From Streptomyces rochei (GTDB lineage: Bacteria > Actinomycetota > Actinomycetes > Streptomycetales > Streptomycetaceae): DNA of 33,213 nt. Positions within the stretch are counted from its first letter, which is position 1, and every line of letters begins with the position of its first letter. The translations under genes and the position numbers were made by a program. The notes beneath the pieces were generated by a model, which had not been told where the DNA came from, did no database searches, and saw nothing but the letters and a program-made list of their open reading frames with translations. This document shows positions 1 through 8,485 of this stretch, in pieces. The stretch lies in the NCBI GenBank assembly GCA_002155895.1, contig MUMD01000074.1, positions 1 through 33,213 of the forward strand, given 5' to 3'.

Positions 1-81
1 GGCGCGCAGCAGCCTGCGGGTCTCCGGGTCGAAGTGCGCGGGATCGTACGTGCGCGGGTTGAACAGGAGCTGGTCGGACAT
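1..81 (-). CDS. Acyl-CoA dehydrogenase-like protein, N-terminus only
   Basis: Only the first 27 codons lie inside the window; the frame is open to the left edge. The reading MSDQLLFNPRTYDPAHFDPE followed by TRRLLRA resembles the N-terminus of actinobacterial acyl-CoA dehydrogenases, flavoenzymes that oxidise acyl-CoA thioesters; this is recalled family resemblance over a short stretch. The ATG at 81 has a GGAAGG ribosome site about 9 nt upstream. It lies 56 nt downstream of the padR gene on the same strand, so the two are probably co-transcribed and the PadR protein probably controls it. The alternative is another protein with a similar lead-in, since no catalytic part is visible. Confidence 0.55.
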   Translation of the reverse strand, partial: MSDQLLFNPRTYDPAHFDPETRRLLRA

Positions 82-137
82 GAGGGGATGCCTTCCGGGA
101 TCGGGTCGGACGGTGCGGGTGGCGGTCGGGAGCGAGG

Positions 138-710
138 TCAGTCCCGGCCGCCGGAGCGTGCGGCGCGGAGCCGGTGGAGGGTGGCGAGGACGTCGTCGAG
201 CCAGGCGATCGTCATCCGCTCGAAGGCGATGCCTCCGCGCAGGACGACGTGCTGGAGCTCCTGGCCGGCGTCGAGCGGCCGGGGGGCGTCGGGGCCGGTG
301 AAGTCCCGTCGCTCACCGGTGAGATAGCGCCGGAGGCGGTCGCCGTGCGCCTCGCGGTGGCGTTCGACCTCGGAGATCAGCGCGGAGGGGTCGTCGAAGG
401 CCGCGCCGCGGATCTTGACGGCCAGCTCGTGTCTGAGGCTCTCCGGCTCGACCGGCTCGTGCAGCCACGCGGTGAGTACCGCGCGGCCCGGTGCCGCGAC
501 GGAGTACTCCTTCTTGTCCGGCCTTCCCCGCTGCGCCACCTCTCGGACGTCGAGCATGCCGTCGCCCTCCATGCGGCGCAGTACGCGGTAGATCTGCTGG
601 TGGGTCGCGGTCCAGAAGTATCCGATGGACCGTTCGAACCGGCGCGCGAGTTCGTAGCCCGAGCCCGGCTTCTCCAGCAGCGAGACGAGGATCGCGTGTT
701 CGAGCGCCAT
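138..710 (-). CDS. PadR-family transcriptional regulator
   Basis: A 190-residue protein with an N-terminal winged helix (MALEHAILVSLLEKPGSGYE, then a recognition region including HQQIYRVLRRMEGDGML and a wing around GRPDKKEYSV) and a C-terminal helical domain of the Vir/PadR_C type used for dimerisation. PadR proteins are usually repressors released by small aromatic or lipophilic molecules. I chose the ATG at 710 rather than the first ATG at 755, because the longer form would translate through the palindromic operator at 724-743 and adds residues unlike the family. The acyl-CoA dehydrogenase gene follows on the same strand and is the likely target, together with padR itself. The ligand cannot be told. 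Confidence 0.9.
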   Translation of the reverse strand: MALEHAILVSLLEKPGSGYELARRFERSIGYFWTATHQQIYRVLRRMEGDGMLDVREVAQRGRPDKKEYSVAAPGRAVLTAWLHEPVEPESLRHELAVKIRGAAFDDPSALISEVERHREAHGDRLRRYLTGERRDFTGPDAPRPLDAGQELQHVVLRGGIAFERMTIAWLDDVLATLHRLRAARSGGRD

Positions 711-723
711 GCTCCGGATCTTT

Positions 724-743
724 CTATGCAACTTGTTGCATAG
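724..743. promoter_or_regulatory. Probable PadR operator
   Basis: A perfect inverted repeat, CTATGCAAC-TT-GTTGCATAG, sits 14 bp upstream of the padR start. Its AT-rich arms stand out in this GC-rich DNA. Position and symmetry fit an autoregulatory PadR site overlapping the padR promoter. Confidence 0.7.
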
Positions 744-788
744 GCAAGGGTGCACGGCTCGATGAGACGCTGCTCACTCGCCTCGCGT

Positions 789-825
789 CGGTCCGCTTGC
801 GGGCCCGGGGCCCGCAAGCGGACCG
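789..825. repeat. 37-bp perfect palindrome between padR and the VOC gene
   Basis: Two 18-bp arms (789-806 and 808-825) are exact reverse complements around one central G; the inner arm sequences are GCTTGCGGGCCC and GGGCCCGCAAGC. As RNA it would fold into a long GC stem with a very tight loop. It lies in a divergent promoter region, not behind a gene, so a simple terminator role is unlikely. A regulator site, a cruciform or an attenuating hairpin upstream of the VOC gene are possible. Confidence 0.75.
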
Positions 826-857
826 GATATCCGACTGCGGATCGCGGGAAGCGTTGT

Positions 858-863
858 TACGGT
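858..863 (+). promoter_or_regulatory. Possible -10 box of a leaderless VOC transcript
   Basis: TACGGT followed by exactly six bases and then the ATG at 870. This spacing would place the transcription start on the initiation codon. No ribosome site precedes the ATG. Confidence 0.45.
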
Positions 864-869
864 GCGCGG

Positions 870-1298
870 ATGCCGACGATCAGGAAGTTCCAGGTCACCT
901 TCGACTGCGCGGAACCGGAGCGTCTCGCTCGCTTCTGGTGCGAGGTACTGGGGTACGTCGTACCGCCGCCCCCGGAGGGGTTCGCCACCTGGGACGATTT
1001 CAAGCGTGCGCAACCGCCCGAGGAACGCGACGCGTGGTTCGCCTGTACGGACCCCTCGGGCGTCGGACCGCGGCTGTACTTCCAGCGGGTCCCCGAGGGC
1101 AAGGCCGCCAAGAACCGGGTGCACCTCGATGTGCGGGTCGGCACCGGACTCGTGGGCGAGGAACGCCTCGCCGCGCTCGAGGCCGAATGCGCACGGCTGG
1201 TCCCGCTCGGAGCGGTGCACGTGACGACGCTCTACGACGGCAACGACTCGTGCATCCCGATGCTGGACATCGAGGGCAACGAGTTCTGCATCGACTGA
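870..1298 (+). CDS. VOC-fold (glyoxalase-like) protein
   Basis: A 142-residue single-domain protein of the vicinal-oxygen-chelate superfamily, Glyoxalase_6-like. It opens with FQVTFDCAEPERLARFWCEV, the usual first strand and helix, carries KAAKNRVHLDVRV in the middle and ends with MLDIEGNEFCID, the usual C-terminal strand. Members are metal-dependent isomerases or dioxygenases, or bind and sequester antibiotics; the substrate cannot be inferred. The ATG at 870 was chosen over 750 because the extra 40 residues would run through the palindrome and lack family features. Two related proteins (21941 and 25537) occur in the window. It converges on the polysaccharide deacetylase gene. Confidence 0.85.
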   Translation: MPTIRKFQVTFDCAEPERLARFWCEVLGYVVPPPPEGFATWDDFKRAQPPEERDAWFACTDPSGVGPRLYFQRVPEGKAAKNRVHLDVRVGTGLVGEERLAALEAECARLVPLGAVHVTTLYDGNDSCIPMLDIEGNEFCID

Positions 1299-1379
1299 CG
1301 GCCGCGTGCCGGAGCACAGGGCACCGGGGCGGTGCGCGGCGACGCCCCGGACGCCGTGTCCGTCTCCGTCGCGGGCGGC

Positions 1380-2153
1380 TCAGCGCACCGGGAAACCGAA
1401 GGAGTAGCCGCGCTCCCGCAGCCAGGGGAGGATCCTGCGCAGGGCTTCGACGGTCTGGGCGCGGTCGCCGCCCGCGTCGTGGAAGAGGATCGTCGGCCCG
1501 TTGTGGAGTTCCCGCTCGACGGTGGCGACGATCGCGTCCGCGCCCGGCCGTTCGAAGTCCTTGGTGTCCACGTTCCAGCCCAGCGGACGCATGCCCCGGG
1601 AGGCGGCCACCTTGCGGCTGTGCGGGGTGAAGGCGCCGCCGGGAGCCCGGTAGTACATCGGGCGCACTCCCCCGGACGCCTCCGTGATCATGCGCTCGGC
1701 GTCCAGGATCTCCTTCGACTGGTACGCCTCGGACTTCCGGTCCATGGCGGTGTCGTGCGACACCGAGTGGTCGCACAGCCGGTGCCCCGCCGCGACCACC
1801 TCCTTCACGAGGTCCGGGTGGGCCTGGGCCTGTGTGCCGGTCATGCAGAAGGTCGCCTTCGCCCCGAACTCGCGCAGCAGGTCGAGCACTTGGGGGGTCC
1901 AGGCGGGGTCGGGTCCGTCGTCGATGGTGATGTTGACGCCGTTCGCCCCTCGGTCGGACGCGTGGGCGATGGTCATGTCGACCGGCTCCACGCCGCCGTC
2001 CGGCCGCGCCGACACGGACGTCTCCGGTGTCGCGCCGCCCGTGGGGTCGGCCTGCGCGGTCCACACCGAGGCACCGACGGCGAGCACCGTCACCCCGAGC
2101 GCCGCCCCGACCACCTTGCCGTACCACGCCCGTCCGCCGCTGTGCCGCGCCAT
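1380..2153 (-). CDS. Secreted polysaccharide deacetylase (NodB domain)
   Basis: A 257-residue protein with a basic N-terminus and one hydrophobic segment at about residues 14-34, a signal peptide or membrane anchor, followed by a NodB-type carbohydrate esterase 4 domain. The metal-site motifs are present: TIDDGP at 76-81 (the usual TFDDGP), H129-S-V-S-H133, RAPGG at 169-173, W193 with NVDTKDF, and LFHDAGG with H225. These enzymes remove N-acetyl groups from chitin, peptidoglycan or related glycans outside the cell. The start at 2153 was preferred over 2360 because the signal segment begins here and a purine-rich GGAAGGCGGGG stretch precedes it. It is divergent from the CHAT gene, with about 250 bp between them. 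Confidence 0.9.
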   Translation of the reverse strand: MARHSGGRAWYGKVVGAALGVTVLAVGASVWTAQADPTGGATPETSVSARPDGGVEPVDMTIAHASDRGANGVNITIDDGPDPAWTPQVLDLLREFGAKATFCMTGTQAQAHPDLVKEVVAAGHRLCDHSVSHDTAMDRKSEAYQSKEILDAERMITEASGGVRPMYYRAPGGAFTPHSRKVAASRGMRPLGWNVDTKDFERPGADAIVATVERELHNGPTILFHDAGGDRAQTVEALRRILPWLRERGYSFGFPVR

Positions 2154-2293
2154 GTCCGCCCCGCCTTCCGCCTGGTTCCTCGCCGTGGTCCCGGTCGCGC
2201 CGGAACCACCAGGCAGGACGGGGAACGGCGGCAGCGGGATGCGTCCGTTACCGATCACGGACAAACCCGAGAGCGTTCGCGGACAACCACACC

Positions 2294-2358
2294 CCGGCTC
2301 CGGCTCCGGCTGAGGATGTGGTCGGGGATGCGGCTGATGAGGCGCTGAGGATGCGGCC
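2294..2358. repeat. Tandem and direct repeats upstream of the CHAT operon
   Basis: Three head-to-tail CCGGCT hexamers (2294-2311) run directly into three copies of a GRGGATGYGG motif starting at 2312 (GAGGATGTGG), 2324 (GGGGATGCGG) and 2347 (GAGGATGCGG). The spacings of 12 and 23 bp are close to one and two helical turns. The last copy ends about 30 bp before the proposed -10 box, where an activator would bind. Confidence 0.6.
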
Positions 2359-2388
2359 AATGCCCAGTCCGGCGAAGTACCTTCCCGT

Positions 2389-2394
2389 TACGCT
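2389..2394 (+). promoter_or_regulatory. Possible -10 box of the CHAT operon (leaderless)
   Basis: TACGCT with exactly six bases to the ATG at 2401, predicting an mRNA that begins at or next to its start codon. There is no ribosome site upstream of this ATG. No good -35 hexamer is visible, consistent with dependence on an activator at the repeats upstream. Confidence 0.45.
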
Positions 2395-2400
2395 GGGGTC

Positions 2401-5400
2401 ATGGGGGAGGAAGTGACGTCCGACGTCACGCCGGATCCGGTCTCGGCCGTCCGGCGGAGGGTGGCACTGTTCCACCGGGACAGGGACCCCCGGCAGCTCA
2501 ACGGCCGCCTGGCGGAGGCGGAGTACGCCGCGGCCGTGCGGGCGGCGACGCGTCTGAACGGGGCGGGTGAGCCGGAGTACAACCTCGCCGCGCTGGCGGA
2601 GTTGGCCCGGTTCCGTTTCTGGCGCGGCGTGGTGTCCGGCACTCTGCCGGGTCAGGTCGAGGCGGACAGCGCCGTCGGCTTCCTCCTCGGACTGCGGGAG
2701 TCCTCACCGGGCCTGATCCCCGGTGAGATGGCGGACGTCGTGGGGGAACTCGCGACCGACGCCCGCCGCCGACTGAGCTGGGCGGTCGACTCCGCGGGGA
2801 GGCTGCTGAGGCTCTTCGACGGCACCGACCTCGGCCCCCTCGATCAGGCCGTCGAGCGTGTGACGTGGGCCCTGGGGACCGCGCCACCGGATCCCGCGGC
2901 CAGAGTCGTCGCCCTCGGCCGTCTCGCTCACGCCCACCACGAACGCCACAAGGCCACCGGGGAGGTGGCGGACGAACGCAAGGCGGTGTCGGCCCGCCGG
3001 GAAGCGGTCCGTCTCACACCGCCGGGCAGGGAGCGGGCGCGCAGACAGTCACTGCTGGCCGACGCCCTGATGACCGTGTACGAGCGGACGGACGAACGGG
3101 CCTGCCTCGAAGAGGCGTTGCGGTGCCTGGAGGAGTCGGTCGCGGGCACACCTCCGGGGGACGAGTTCCGCTGGCTGCGGTACAGCCGTCTGGGGCGGGC
3201 CTACCGGCACCGCGCCGGGATCACGCGGTCGCCGGCCGACTTCGACGCCGCCGTGCGGTGGGGCCGGCTCGCCCGCGACACGATCGACGCCTCCGACCCG
3301 GACCGGGCCTCCGCCCTCAGGACCCTCGACAGGAACCTGCGCGCCCGGCACGGGGCCACCGGTGACCTGGCCGACCTCGACGAGGCCGTCGAGGTGTGGC
3401 GGTCGGCGCTCGACCGCATGCCGAGCGACGACCCCCGGAGGGCGGGCTTCCTGGTCGACCTCAGTGACGCCCTGTGTCACCGGTTCGACCACGGGGGCGA
3501 CGCCGCCGACCTCGAGGGGAGCGTCCAGGCGTGCGAGGCCGCGGTCGCCGGAGCGGCCGTGGGCAGCCGCACGCGGGTCCGTGCCCTGTCCGACCTCTGC
3601 TACCGGTTGTACCGCAGGTTCCAGCACGGGGACGAGCCGGCGGACCTGCGGCGCGCGGTCCACACGGGGCGCCAGGCGGTCGGCCTGTCCTCGCTCGAGG
3701 ACGGTGAGGACGGCGTGGTCACCCTCGCCAACCTCCTCCACGCCACCGTCGCCTGGTACGACAGGTCGGGCGACCTGGCCCGGCTGGACGAGGCGATCGC
3801 CCTCTGGGCGGACATCCTGGCGGCGACCCCGGCCGACCACGCGGACCGGGGCGAGCGCCTGGCCGGCCGGCTCCACGCCCTCGTACGGCGTTTCGAGCAC
3901 ACCGGTGACCGGGCCGACCTGGACCGCGTGTTCGAGGCGGCCCGGGAATGCCTCGCCGGCGCTCCTGACCGTGGGCACGTGGCCGAGTCCCTGCTGCGGG
4001 TCGCCCACCACCTCGACGCCCGGACCGCCCCGGCCTCCCGTGCGGCCTTCGTCGGACTGGAACTCGACAACTCCCGGTTGTCGGTGCGCTCACGCGGCAC
4101 GGACGACCTGGACGCCCTGGACACCCTCGTCGAACTGGCCAGGTCGACGGCGCCGGGCGCCGACGACGACACGGAGGACCGCGAGGTGCGCCAGGACTTC
4201 CTCGCGGTCGCGCTCGCCACGCGGTACGGGAACGCCGGACGGGCCGCGGACGGTGCCGAGGCCATCGCGTTGCTGCGCGACACCATCGCCGCGGCGGACC
4301 CGGACGACCCACGGCTCAGTGTCCATCTGTCCCAACTCGGGGACGTCCTGGTCGGCAGATTCCTCAGGGACGGTGACTCGACCGACCTCGAGGCCGCCGT
4401 GGAGACCTTGGCGCAGGCGTTCCGCGTCGTCCCTCCCGACGACCGGCACCGCGCGGAGTACCTGCCGAAGCTGACGCACGCCCTTCGGCTCCGCTACGAG
4501 GACCGCCGGGAGCCCGCCGACCTCGAACGCGCCGTCGCGGTCGTCCGGGACGCCGTGGCGTCAGGACACCCGTCCCCGGACTGCCGTCCGGCCTGCCTGG
4601 CCGAACTCGCCCGGACCCTCCTCTGGCGCTTCCACCACACGAGGGACGCGGCCGACCTCGACGCGGCGGTGGCCGCCGGGCGCGAAGCGGTACGTCTCCC
4701 CACCCCGCACGAGGCACCGTCCGACCACGTGCCCTCCCTCGCCGCCTCGGCGCTGTTCACCCGTTACCAGCACACCGCGAACCTCGAGGACATCGACGAG
4801 GCCGTCGCGGTCCTGGAGACGGCCCTCGCGGACATCACCGACGAGAGGAAACGCCTGTCGAACCTCCACGACCACGCCGTCTACGTGCAGGCCCGGGCCC
4901 TGTTGACCGGCTCCTCCGCCGACTTCGACCGGTCCGTGGCCGAGTTGCGCGAGGTGACGAACGCGCGCCCGGCCGACGACCCGGCGCACTGGCTGGACTA
5001 CTACAGTCTGGGCATGGCGCTGCGGGTCCGGCACGCGCGGCTCCACGACGACCTGGACATGCACGCCGCGGTCGAGGCCCACCGCACGGCGGTACGGAAG
5101 GTGTCCAGGGACCTCGAACGAGCGATCGCGGCGGTGGGGCTGGCGCACGCGCTCGGACAGGTCCACCAGCACACCGGTGACCCCGCGCCCCTGGACGAGG
5201 CGATCACGTTGGCGGCCGAGGCGGAGCCGGAGTTCTCCGAGCACGGCGACATCGTCAGCCAGCCGCTCTCGGTCCTCTCCTGGCTCTACAGCATGCGCGT
5301 CGACCTGCCCGGTGAGCCCGACCCCGGAGACATCGCCGAGATGCTGCGGATCAGCGCACGCATGATCGCCACGGCCCGCCCGGGCTCCGCCGACCACAGC

Positions 5401-7335
5401 CTCTTCCTGCGGAACCGGGCCGTGGCGCAGACCACGGCGGCCCGGTTCCGAGGGGACATGTCCCTGCTGGACCAGGCACTGGCCACGGCCCGGCAGGCCG
5501 TCGCGTCCACCCGGGCGGGAGACACCCGCCGCTCCGAGTGGCTGTGGTCCCTGGGGCTGATCCACCTGCAGCGGTACCGGACCAACGGGGACGACGCGGA
5601 TCGGACGGCCGCGCTGACCAGTTGGCGCGAGGGCGCCAGGGACCCCTACGGCCACCCGGACATGGTGACGCGCTGCGCGGTCCACGCGGGCCGGCTCGCC
5701 GCGCGGCTGGGCGACGTCGACGGCGCGGTCGCGGACTACGCGGTCGCGGTCGGCCGGCTGCCGACGATCGCCTGGCACGGGATGCGGACCGACGTGCGCA
5801 GCGACTCCCTGCGCGGATGGTCGGGCCTCGCCTCCGAAGCGGCCGGGGCCGCCATAGCCGCCGGTCGACCGGCGACCGCGGTCGAGATGCTCGAGCAGAG
5901 CAGATCCGTCATCTGGTCGCAGACACTGCGCCTGCGCAGCGACCCGGGGGACCTGGCCCGCTCCCACCCCGCTCTCGCCGAACGGCTCACGCGACTGCGG
6001 ACCCGCCTCGACGCCTTCTCCTCCGCCGGCGGGCTCGGCGACGCCCCGCCCCTGGGCGAACCGCACCACCTGCCGGCCCGGGCCGTGGGGATCCAGGAGC
6101 CGGCGTCCCCCGCCGAAGCCGACGAGCGCCGCCGGGAGCTGGCGCGGGAGTGGGACGACACGGTCGCGCGGATCCGCCGGCTGGAGGGGTTCGAGCACTT
6201 CCTGGGCCCCACGCCGTACGCCGAGTTGAAGCAGGCCGCCGCGGACGGCCCGGTGGTCGTCGTCAACGTCAGCGGATACGGAGGTCACGCGCTGATCGTC
6301 CGCGCCGACGAGCCCGAGCCCGAGGTCGTGGAGTTGCGCGCAATCTCCCCGGACGACGTGGCCGCCAGGGTCTCGGAGCTGCTGTCCGCCCTCCGGGCCC
6401 AGACCGATCCCCGCGCGTCGTTCCTGGCCCGTGAGCGGGCCCGGCACCTCACCCACGACGTACTCGGCTGGGCGTGGGACGGCATCGTGGGACCGATCCT
6501 GGCGCGGCTGCGCAACGCGGCCCCCACGCCCTCGGACCACCCGGCGAGCGCGCCGCCGCGGTTGTGGTGGTGCCCGGTCGGTCTCGTCGGTCTGCTGCCG
6601 CTGCACGCGGCGGGGCACCACCCCCGGCACGGTCCGGTCACCCGGTCCGACCACGTGTGGACCGGGGACCTGGTGGTCTCCTCGTACACGCCGACGCTGG
6701 CCGCGCTGACCCGCAGCCGGACCCGGCGCGCGCCAGGGGCGGTGGCGCGGCACCTCGCGGTCGCCCTCCAGGAGACCCCGGGGCTGGCCGGGCTCCCCGC
6801 GGTCGCCGACGAGGTGGCGGCCCTGCTCCGGCACTCCGCGCACACGTCCGAGGTGGTGGCCCTGACGGGACCGGAGGCGACCCGGCAGGCGGTCCTCGCC
6901 GAACTCCCGCGCTGCGACCGCGTCCACTTCGCCTGTCACGCGGCCCAGGACTTCGCCGATCCGGCGGCGAGCGCCTTCAGCCTCCACGACGGTCCGCTGT
7001 CGGTCGCGGACATCGCGGCGGTCGAACTCGACGGCGCCGACCTGGCGTTCCTGTCAGCGTGCCAGACCGCCACCCACGTCCCCGACCTCGCGGACGAGGC
7101 GATCCACCTGGCAGCGGCGGTCCAGCTGACCGGCTTCCGGCACATCGTCGCCACCAGCTGGTCCGTCGACGACGCGTCGGCCGCGGCCCTGTCGGACCAT
7201 TTCTACCGGGAGTGGGCGTCGCCTGGCGGCCGTTCGGATCCGGCCATGGCGCTCCACCGGGCGGTGCGCACGCTGCGCGACGGCGACCCCACCGCGCCGG
7301 TGAAGTGGGCGTCGTACGTCCACTTCGGTTCCTGA
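2401..7335 (+). CDS. TPR-repeat CHAT-domain (caspase-like) protein
   Basis: A 1644-residue soluble protein. Residues from about 180 to 1130 hold roughly twenty degenerate TPR-like helix pairs, each with a GDxADLDxAV-type core and spaced about 45-50 residues. A linker follows. The C-terminal CHAT domain (about 1270-1644) carries both parts of the caspase-type dyad: VHFACHA with His1513 and FLSACQTA with Cys1554. Family members are cysteine peptidases of the caspase/separase clan, used in bacterial signalling and immunity; the TPR array normally senses a partner and holds the peptidase inactive. The protein has no signal peptide. It is the first gene of a compact unit with the cysteine-ribbon protein and the three-helix membrane protein downstream. 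The ATG at 2401 fits a leaderless transcript; the GTG at 2413 is too close to GGGGGAGGAA to be served by it. Confidence 0.92.
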   Translation: MGEEVTSDVTPDPVSAVRRRVALFHRDRDPRQLNGRLAEAEYAAAVRAATRLNGAGEPEYNLAALAELARFRFWRGVVSGTLPGQVEADSAVGFLLGLRESSPGLIPGEMADVVGELATDARRRLSWAVDSAGRLLRLFDGTDLGPLDQAVERVTWALGTAPPDPAARVVALGRLAHAHHERHKATGEVADERKAVSARREAVRLTPPGRERARRQSLLADALMTVYERTDERACLEEALRCLEESVAGTPPGDEFRWLRYSRLGRAYRHRAGITRSPADFDAAVRWGRLARDTIDASDPDRASALRTLDRNLRARHGATGDLADLDEAVEVWRSALDRMPSDDPRRAGFLVDLSDALCHRFDHGGDAADLEGSVQACEAAVAGAAVGSRTRVRALSDLCYRLYRRFQHGDEPADLRRAVHTGRQAVGLSSLEDGEDGVVTLANLLHATVAWYDRSGDLARLDEAIALWADILAATPADHADRGERLAGRLHALVRRFEHTGDRADLDRVFEAARECLAGAPDRGHVAESLLRVAHHLDARTAPASRAAFVGLELDNSRLSVRSRGTDDLDALDTLVELARSTAPGADDDTEDREVRQDFLAVALATRYGNAGRAADGAEAIALLRDTIAAADPDDPRLSVHLSQLGDVLVGRFLRDGDSTDLEAAVETLAQAFRVVPPDDRHRAEYLPKLTHALRLRYEDRREPADLERAVAVVRDAVASGHPSPDCRPACLAELARTLLWRFHHTRDAADLDAAVAAGREAVRLPTPHEAPSDHVPSLAASALFTRYQHTANLEDIDEAVAVLETALADITDERKRLSNLHDHAVYVQARALLTGSSADFDRSVAELREVTNARPADDPAHWLDYYSLGMALRVRHARLHDDLDMHAAVEAHRTAVRKVSRDLERAIAAVGLAHALGQVHQHTGDPAPLDEAITLAAEAEPEFSEHGDIVSQPLSVLSWLYSMRVDLPGEPDPGDIAEMLRISARMIATARPGSADHSLFLRNRAVAQTTAARFRGDMSLLDQALATARQAVASTRAGDTRRSEWLWSLGLIHLQRYRTNGDDADRTAALTSWREGARDPYGHPDMVTRCAVHAGRLAARLGDVDGAVADYAVAVGRLPTIAWHGMRTDVRSDSLRGWSGLASEAAGAAIAAGRPATAVEMLEQSRSVIWSQTLRLRSDPGDLARSHPALAERLTRLRTRLDAFSSAGGLGDAPPLGEPHHLPARAVGIQEPASPAEADERRRELAREWDDTVARIRRLEGFEHFLGPTPYAELKQAAADGPVVVVNVSGYGGHALIVRADEPEPEVVELRAISPDDVAARVSELLSALRAQTDPRASFLARERARHLTHDVLGWAWDGIVGPILARLRNAAPTPSDHPASAPPRLWWCPVGLVGLLPLHAAGHHPRHGPVTRSDHVWTGDLVVSSYTPTLAALTRSRTRRAPGAVARHLAVALQETPGLAGLPAVADEVAALLRHSAHTSEVVALTGPEATRQAVLAELPRCDRVHFACHAAQDFADPAASAFSLHDGPLSVADIAAVELDGADLAFLSACQTATHVPDLADEAIHLAAAVQLTGFRHIVATSWSVDDASAAALSDHFYREWASPGGRSDPAMALHRAVRTLRDGDPTAPVKWASYVHFGS

Positions 7336-7375
7336 CCCTTCCGCCCATGATTCCGCGTCCCGGCCAGAGGTGACC

Positions 7376-7804
7376 ATGACCCAGCAGCCCCAGCCACCCG
7401 TCCCCTATCTTCAGAGCTCGGACTACCGGTGGACCGAGGCCGCTTTCCGGTTGCTGGAGGCCGGAGCCCTCACCGCGACGGTCACGGCGAGGGACAACAT
7501 CGCCTCGGCCGTCGTCGACGGCGTGTGTCCGCGCTGTGCGCACCCCTTCACCGACCGGCGTTCCCTGACCGCCGTCACCAACGGGCTCGGCGGGACGCGC
7601 GCGGCACCGGGCGGCGGCCCGGGCCTGGCGGAGCCCGTCGGTGCCGCCGAGGCCATCGTGCTGGACGTCACCTGCTCGTGCGGTGTCCCGCACCCGACCG
7701 GAGAGACCGGGGCCGCCGCCGACGCCACCGCGGTCACCGGCTGCGGCGTCAGCTTCCGTATCGAACTCGCCCCCGAGCACGATCCGGTCGGTGGGCGGCC
7801 GTGA
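7376..7804 (+). CDS. Small cysteine-ribbon protein, CHAT operon
   Basis: A 142-residue protein of a family I do not recognise. Its cysteines are arranged as C51-P-R-C54, C100-S-C102 and C123, which looks like a small zinc ribbon split by a Gly/Pro-rich insert at about residues 70-95. No membrane segment or signal peptide is visible. The ATG at 7376 has AGAGG five bases upstream, so it was preferred to the GTG at 7370. It begins 40 nt after the CHAT gene and its stop overlaps the start of the next gene in GTGA, so the three are almost surely one operon. It could be an adaptor or a substrate of the CHAT peptidase; that is inference from position only. Confidence 0.75.
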   Translation: MTQQPQPPVPYLQSSDYRWTEAAFRLLEAGALTATVTARDNIASAVVDGVCPRCAHPFTDRRSLTAVTNGLGGTRAAPGGGPGLAEPVGAAEAIVLDVTCSCGVPHPTGETGAAADATAVTGCGVSFRIELAPEHDPVGGRP

Positions 7805-8457
7805 CCGGCGGGCCGCTGCGACCGCGGCTGCCCGAACGCCCGCCGACACCCGGTGACCTGTCCGAGCGCGACCGGTTCGCCGCCCTGGCCGAAGCCTCCC
7901 TGCCCACGGTGCGGGCCAACGCGGAGGCCTGGCGCAACGGCCTGGCCGCCTTCGTCACCCTGGTCACGACGGGTGTGGTGCTCAAGGGGCGCGACACGAC
8001 GGCCGATCTCCCGCTCGGCTGGCGAACGGCCGTCACCCTGCTCATCGGTGGCGGCATCGCGCTCTGCCTCGCGGGGCTCTGGCAAGCCCTCGCGGCCCAG
8101 GCGGGCACCCGTGAAGTCACCGTGTCACTGGCCGACATCCACCGTCGCCACGCGTCGGTCGCGGCGTACCAGATCGCCCTGGCCGACTCCGCGGCGGCCC
8201 GGCTCAGACGCGGCCGCACGATCGTCGCCGTGGCGCTGCTCTGTCTCTTCCTGGGCATCGTCGCCACCTGGTGGGCCCCGGCGGCCGAGCCGGACCCGGC
8301 CGCCTACGTGACGGTCACCCACGACGGGACGTCGACGTGCGGGACACTGGCGGGGGCCGACGGCGCGAGCGTACGGATCAAGGTGGCGGGCACGGCGGAG
8401 ACGGTCGTCGTGCCGACCGGCAAGGTCACCGCTCTGCGGGTCGTCGAGCGCTGCTGA
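7801..8457 (+). CDS. Three-helix membrane protein with external C-terminal domain, CHAT operon
   Basis: A 218-residue protein of no family known to me. Predicted membrane segments lie at about residues 46-62, 75-97 (with GGGIALCLAGLW) and 138-158 (VAVALLCLFLGIVATWW). The Arg/His-rich stretches between helices 2 and 3 (HRRH, RLRRGR) place that loop inside the cell. This puts the last 60 residues, predicted beta-rich, outside; they contain C180 and the terminal C218, which could form a disulfide. The GTG start at 7801 overlaps the upstream TGA in GTGA, implying translational coupling. As the only membrane component beside a caspase-like protein it is a candidate effector, anchor or cleavage target, but nothing in its sequence proves a role. 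Confidence 0.75.
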   Translation: MTGGPLRPRLPERPPTPGDLSERDRFAALAEASLPTVRANAEAWRNGLAAFVTLVTTGVVLKGRDTTADLPLGWRTAVTLLIGGGIALCLAGLWQALAAQAGTREVTVSLADIHRRHASVAAYQIALADSAAARLRRGRTIVAVALLCLFLGIVATWWAPAAEPDPAAYVTVTHDGTSTCGTLAGADGASVRIKVAGTAETVVVPTGKVTALRVVERC

Positions 8458-8485
8458 CCGGACGCGACGGGCCCGAGCGTGCGGG

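Noticed and set aside
1299..1379. Weak hairpin (GGGGCG with CGCCCC) between the convergent VOC and deacetylase genes
   Set aside because: A six-bp stem with a long loop is expected by chance in DNA this GC-rich.
2413..2415. GTG as alternative start of the CHAT gene, directly after GGGGGAGGAA
   Set aside because: The purine-rich stretch ends at the codon itself, too close to serve it, while the ATG at 2401 fits a -10 box six bases upstream.
4561..6987. 808-codon open frame antisense to the CHAT gene
   Set aside because: Composition is typical of a reverse-complement shadow and no domain is recognisable, while the plus strand encodes TPR units and an intact CHAT dyad.
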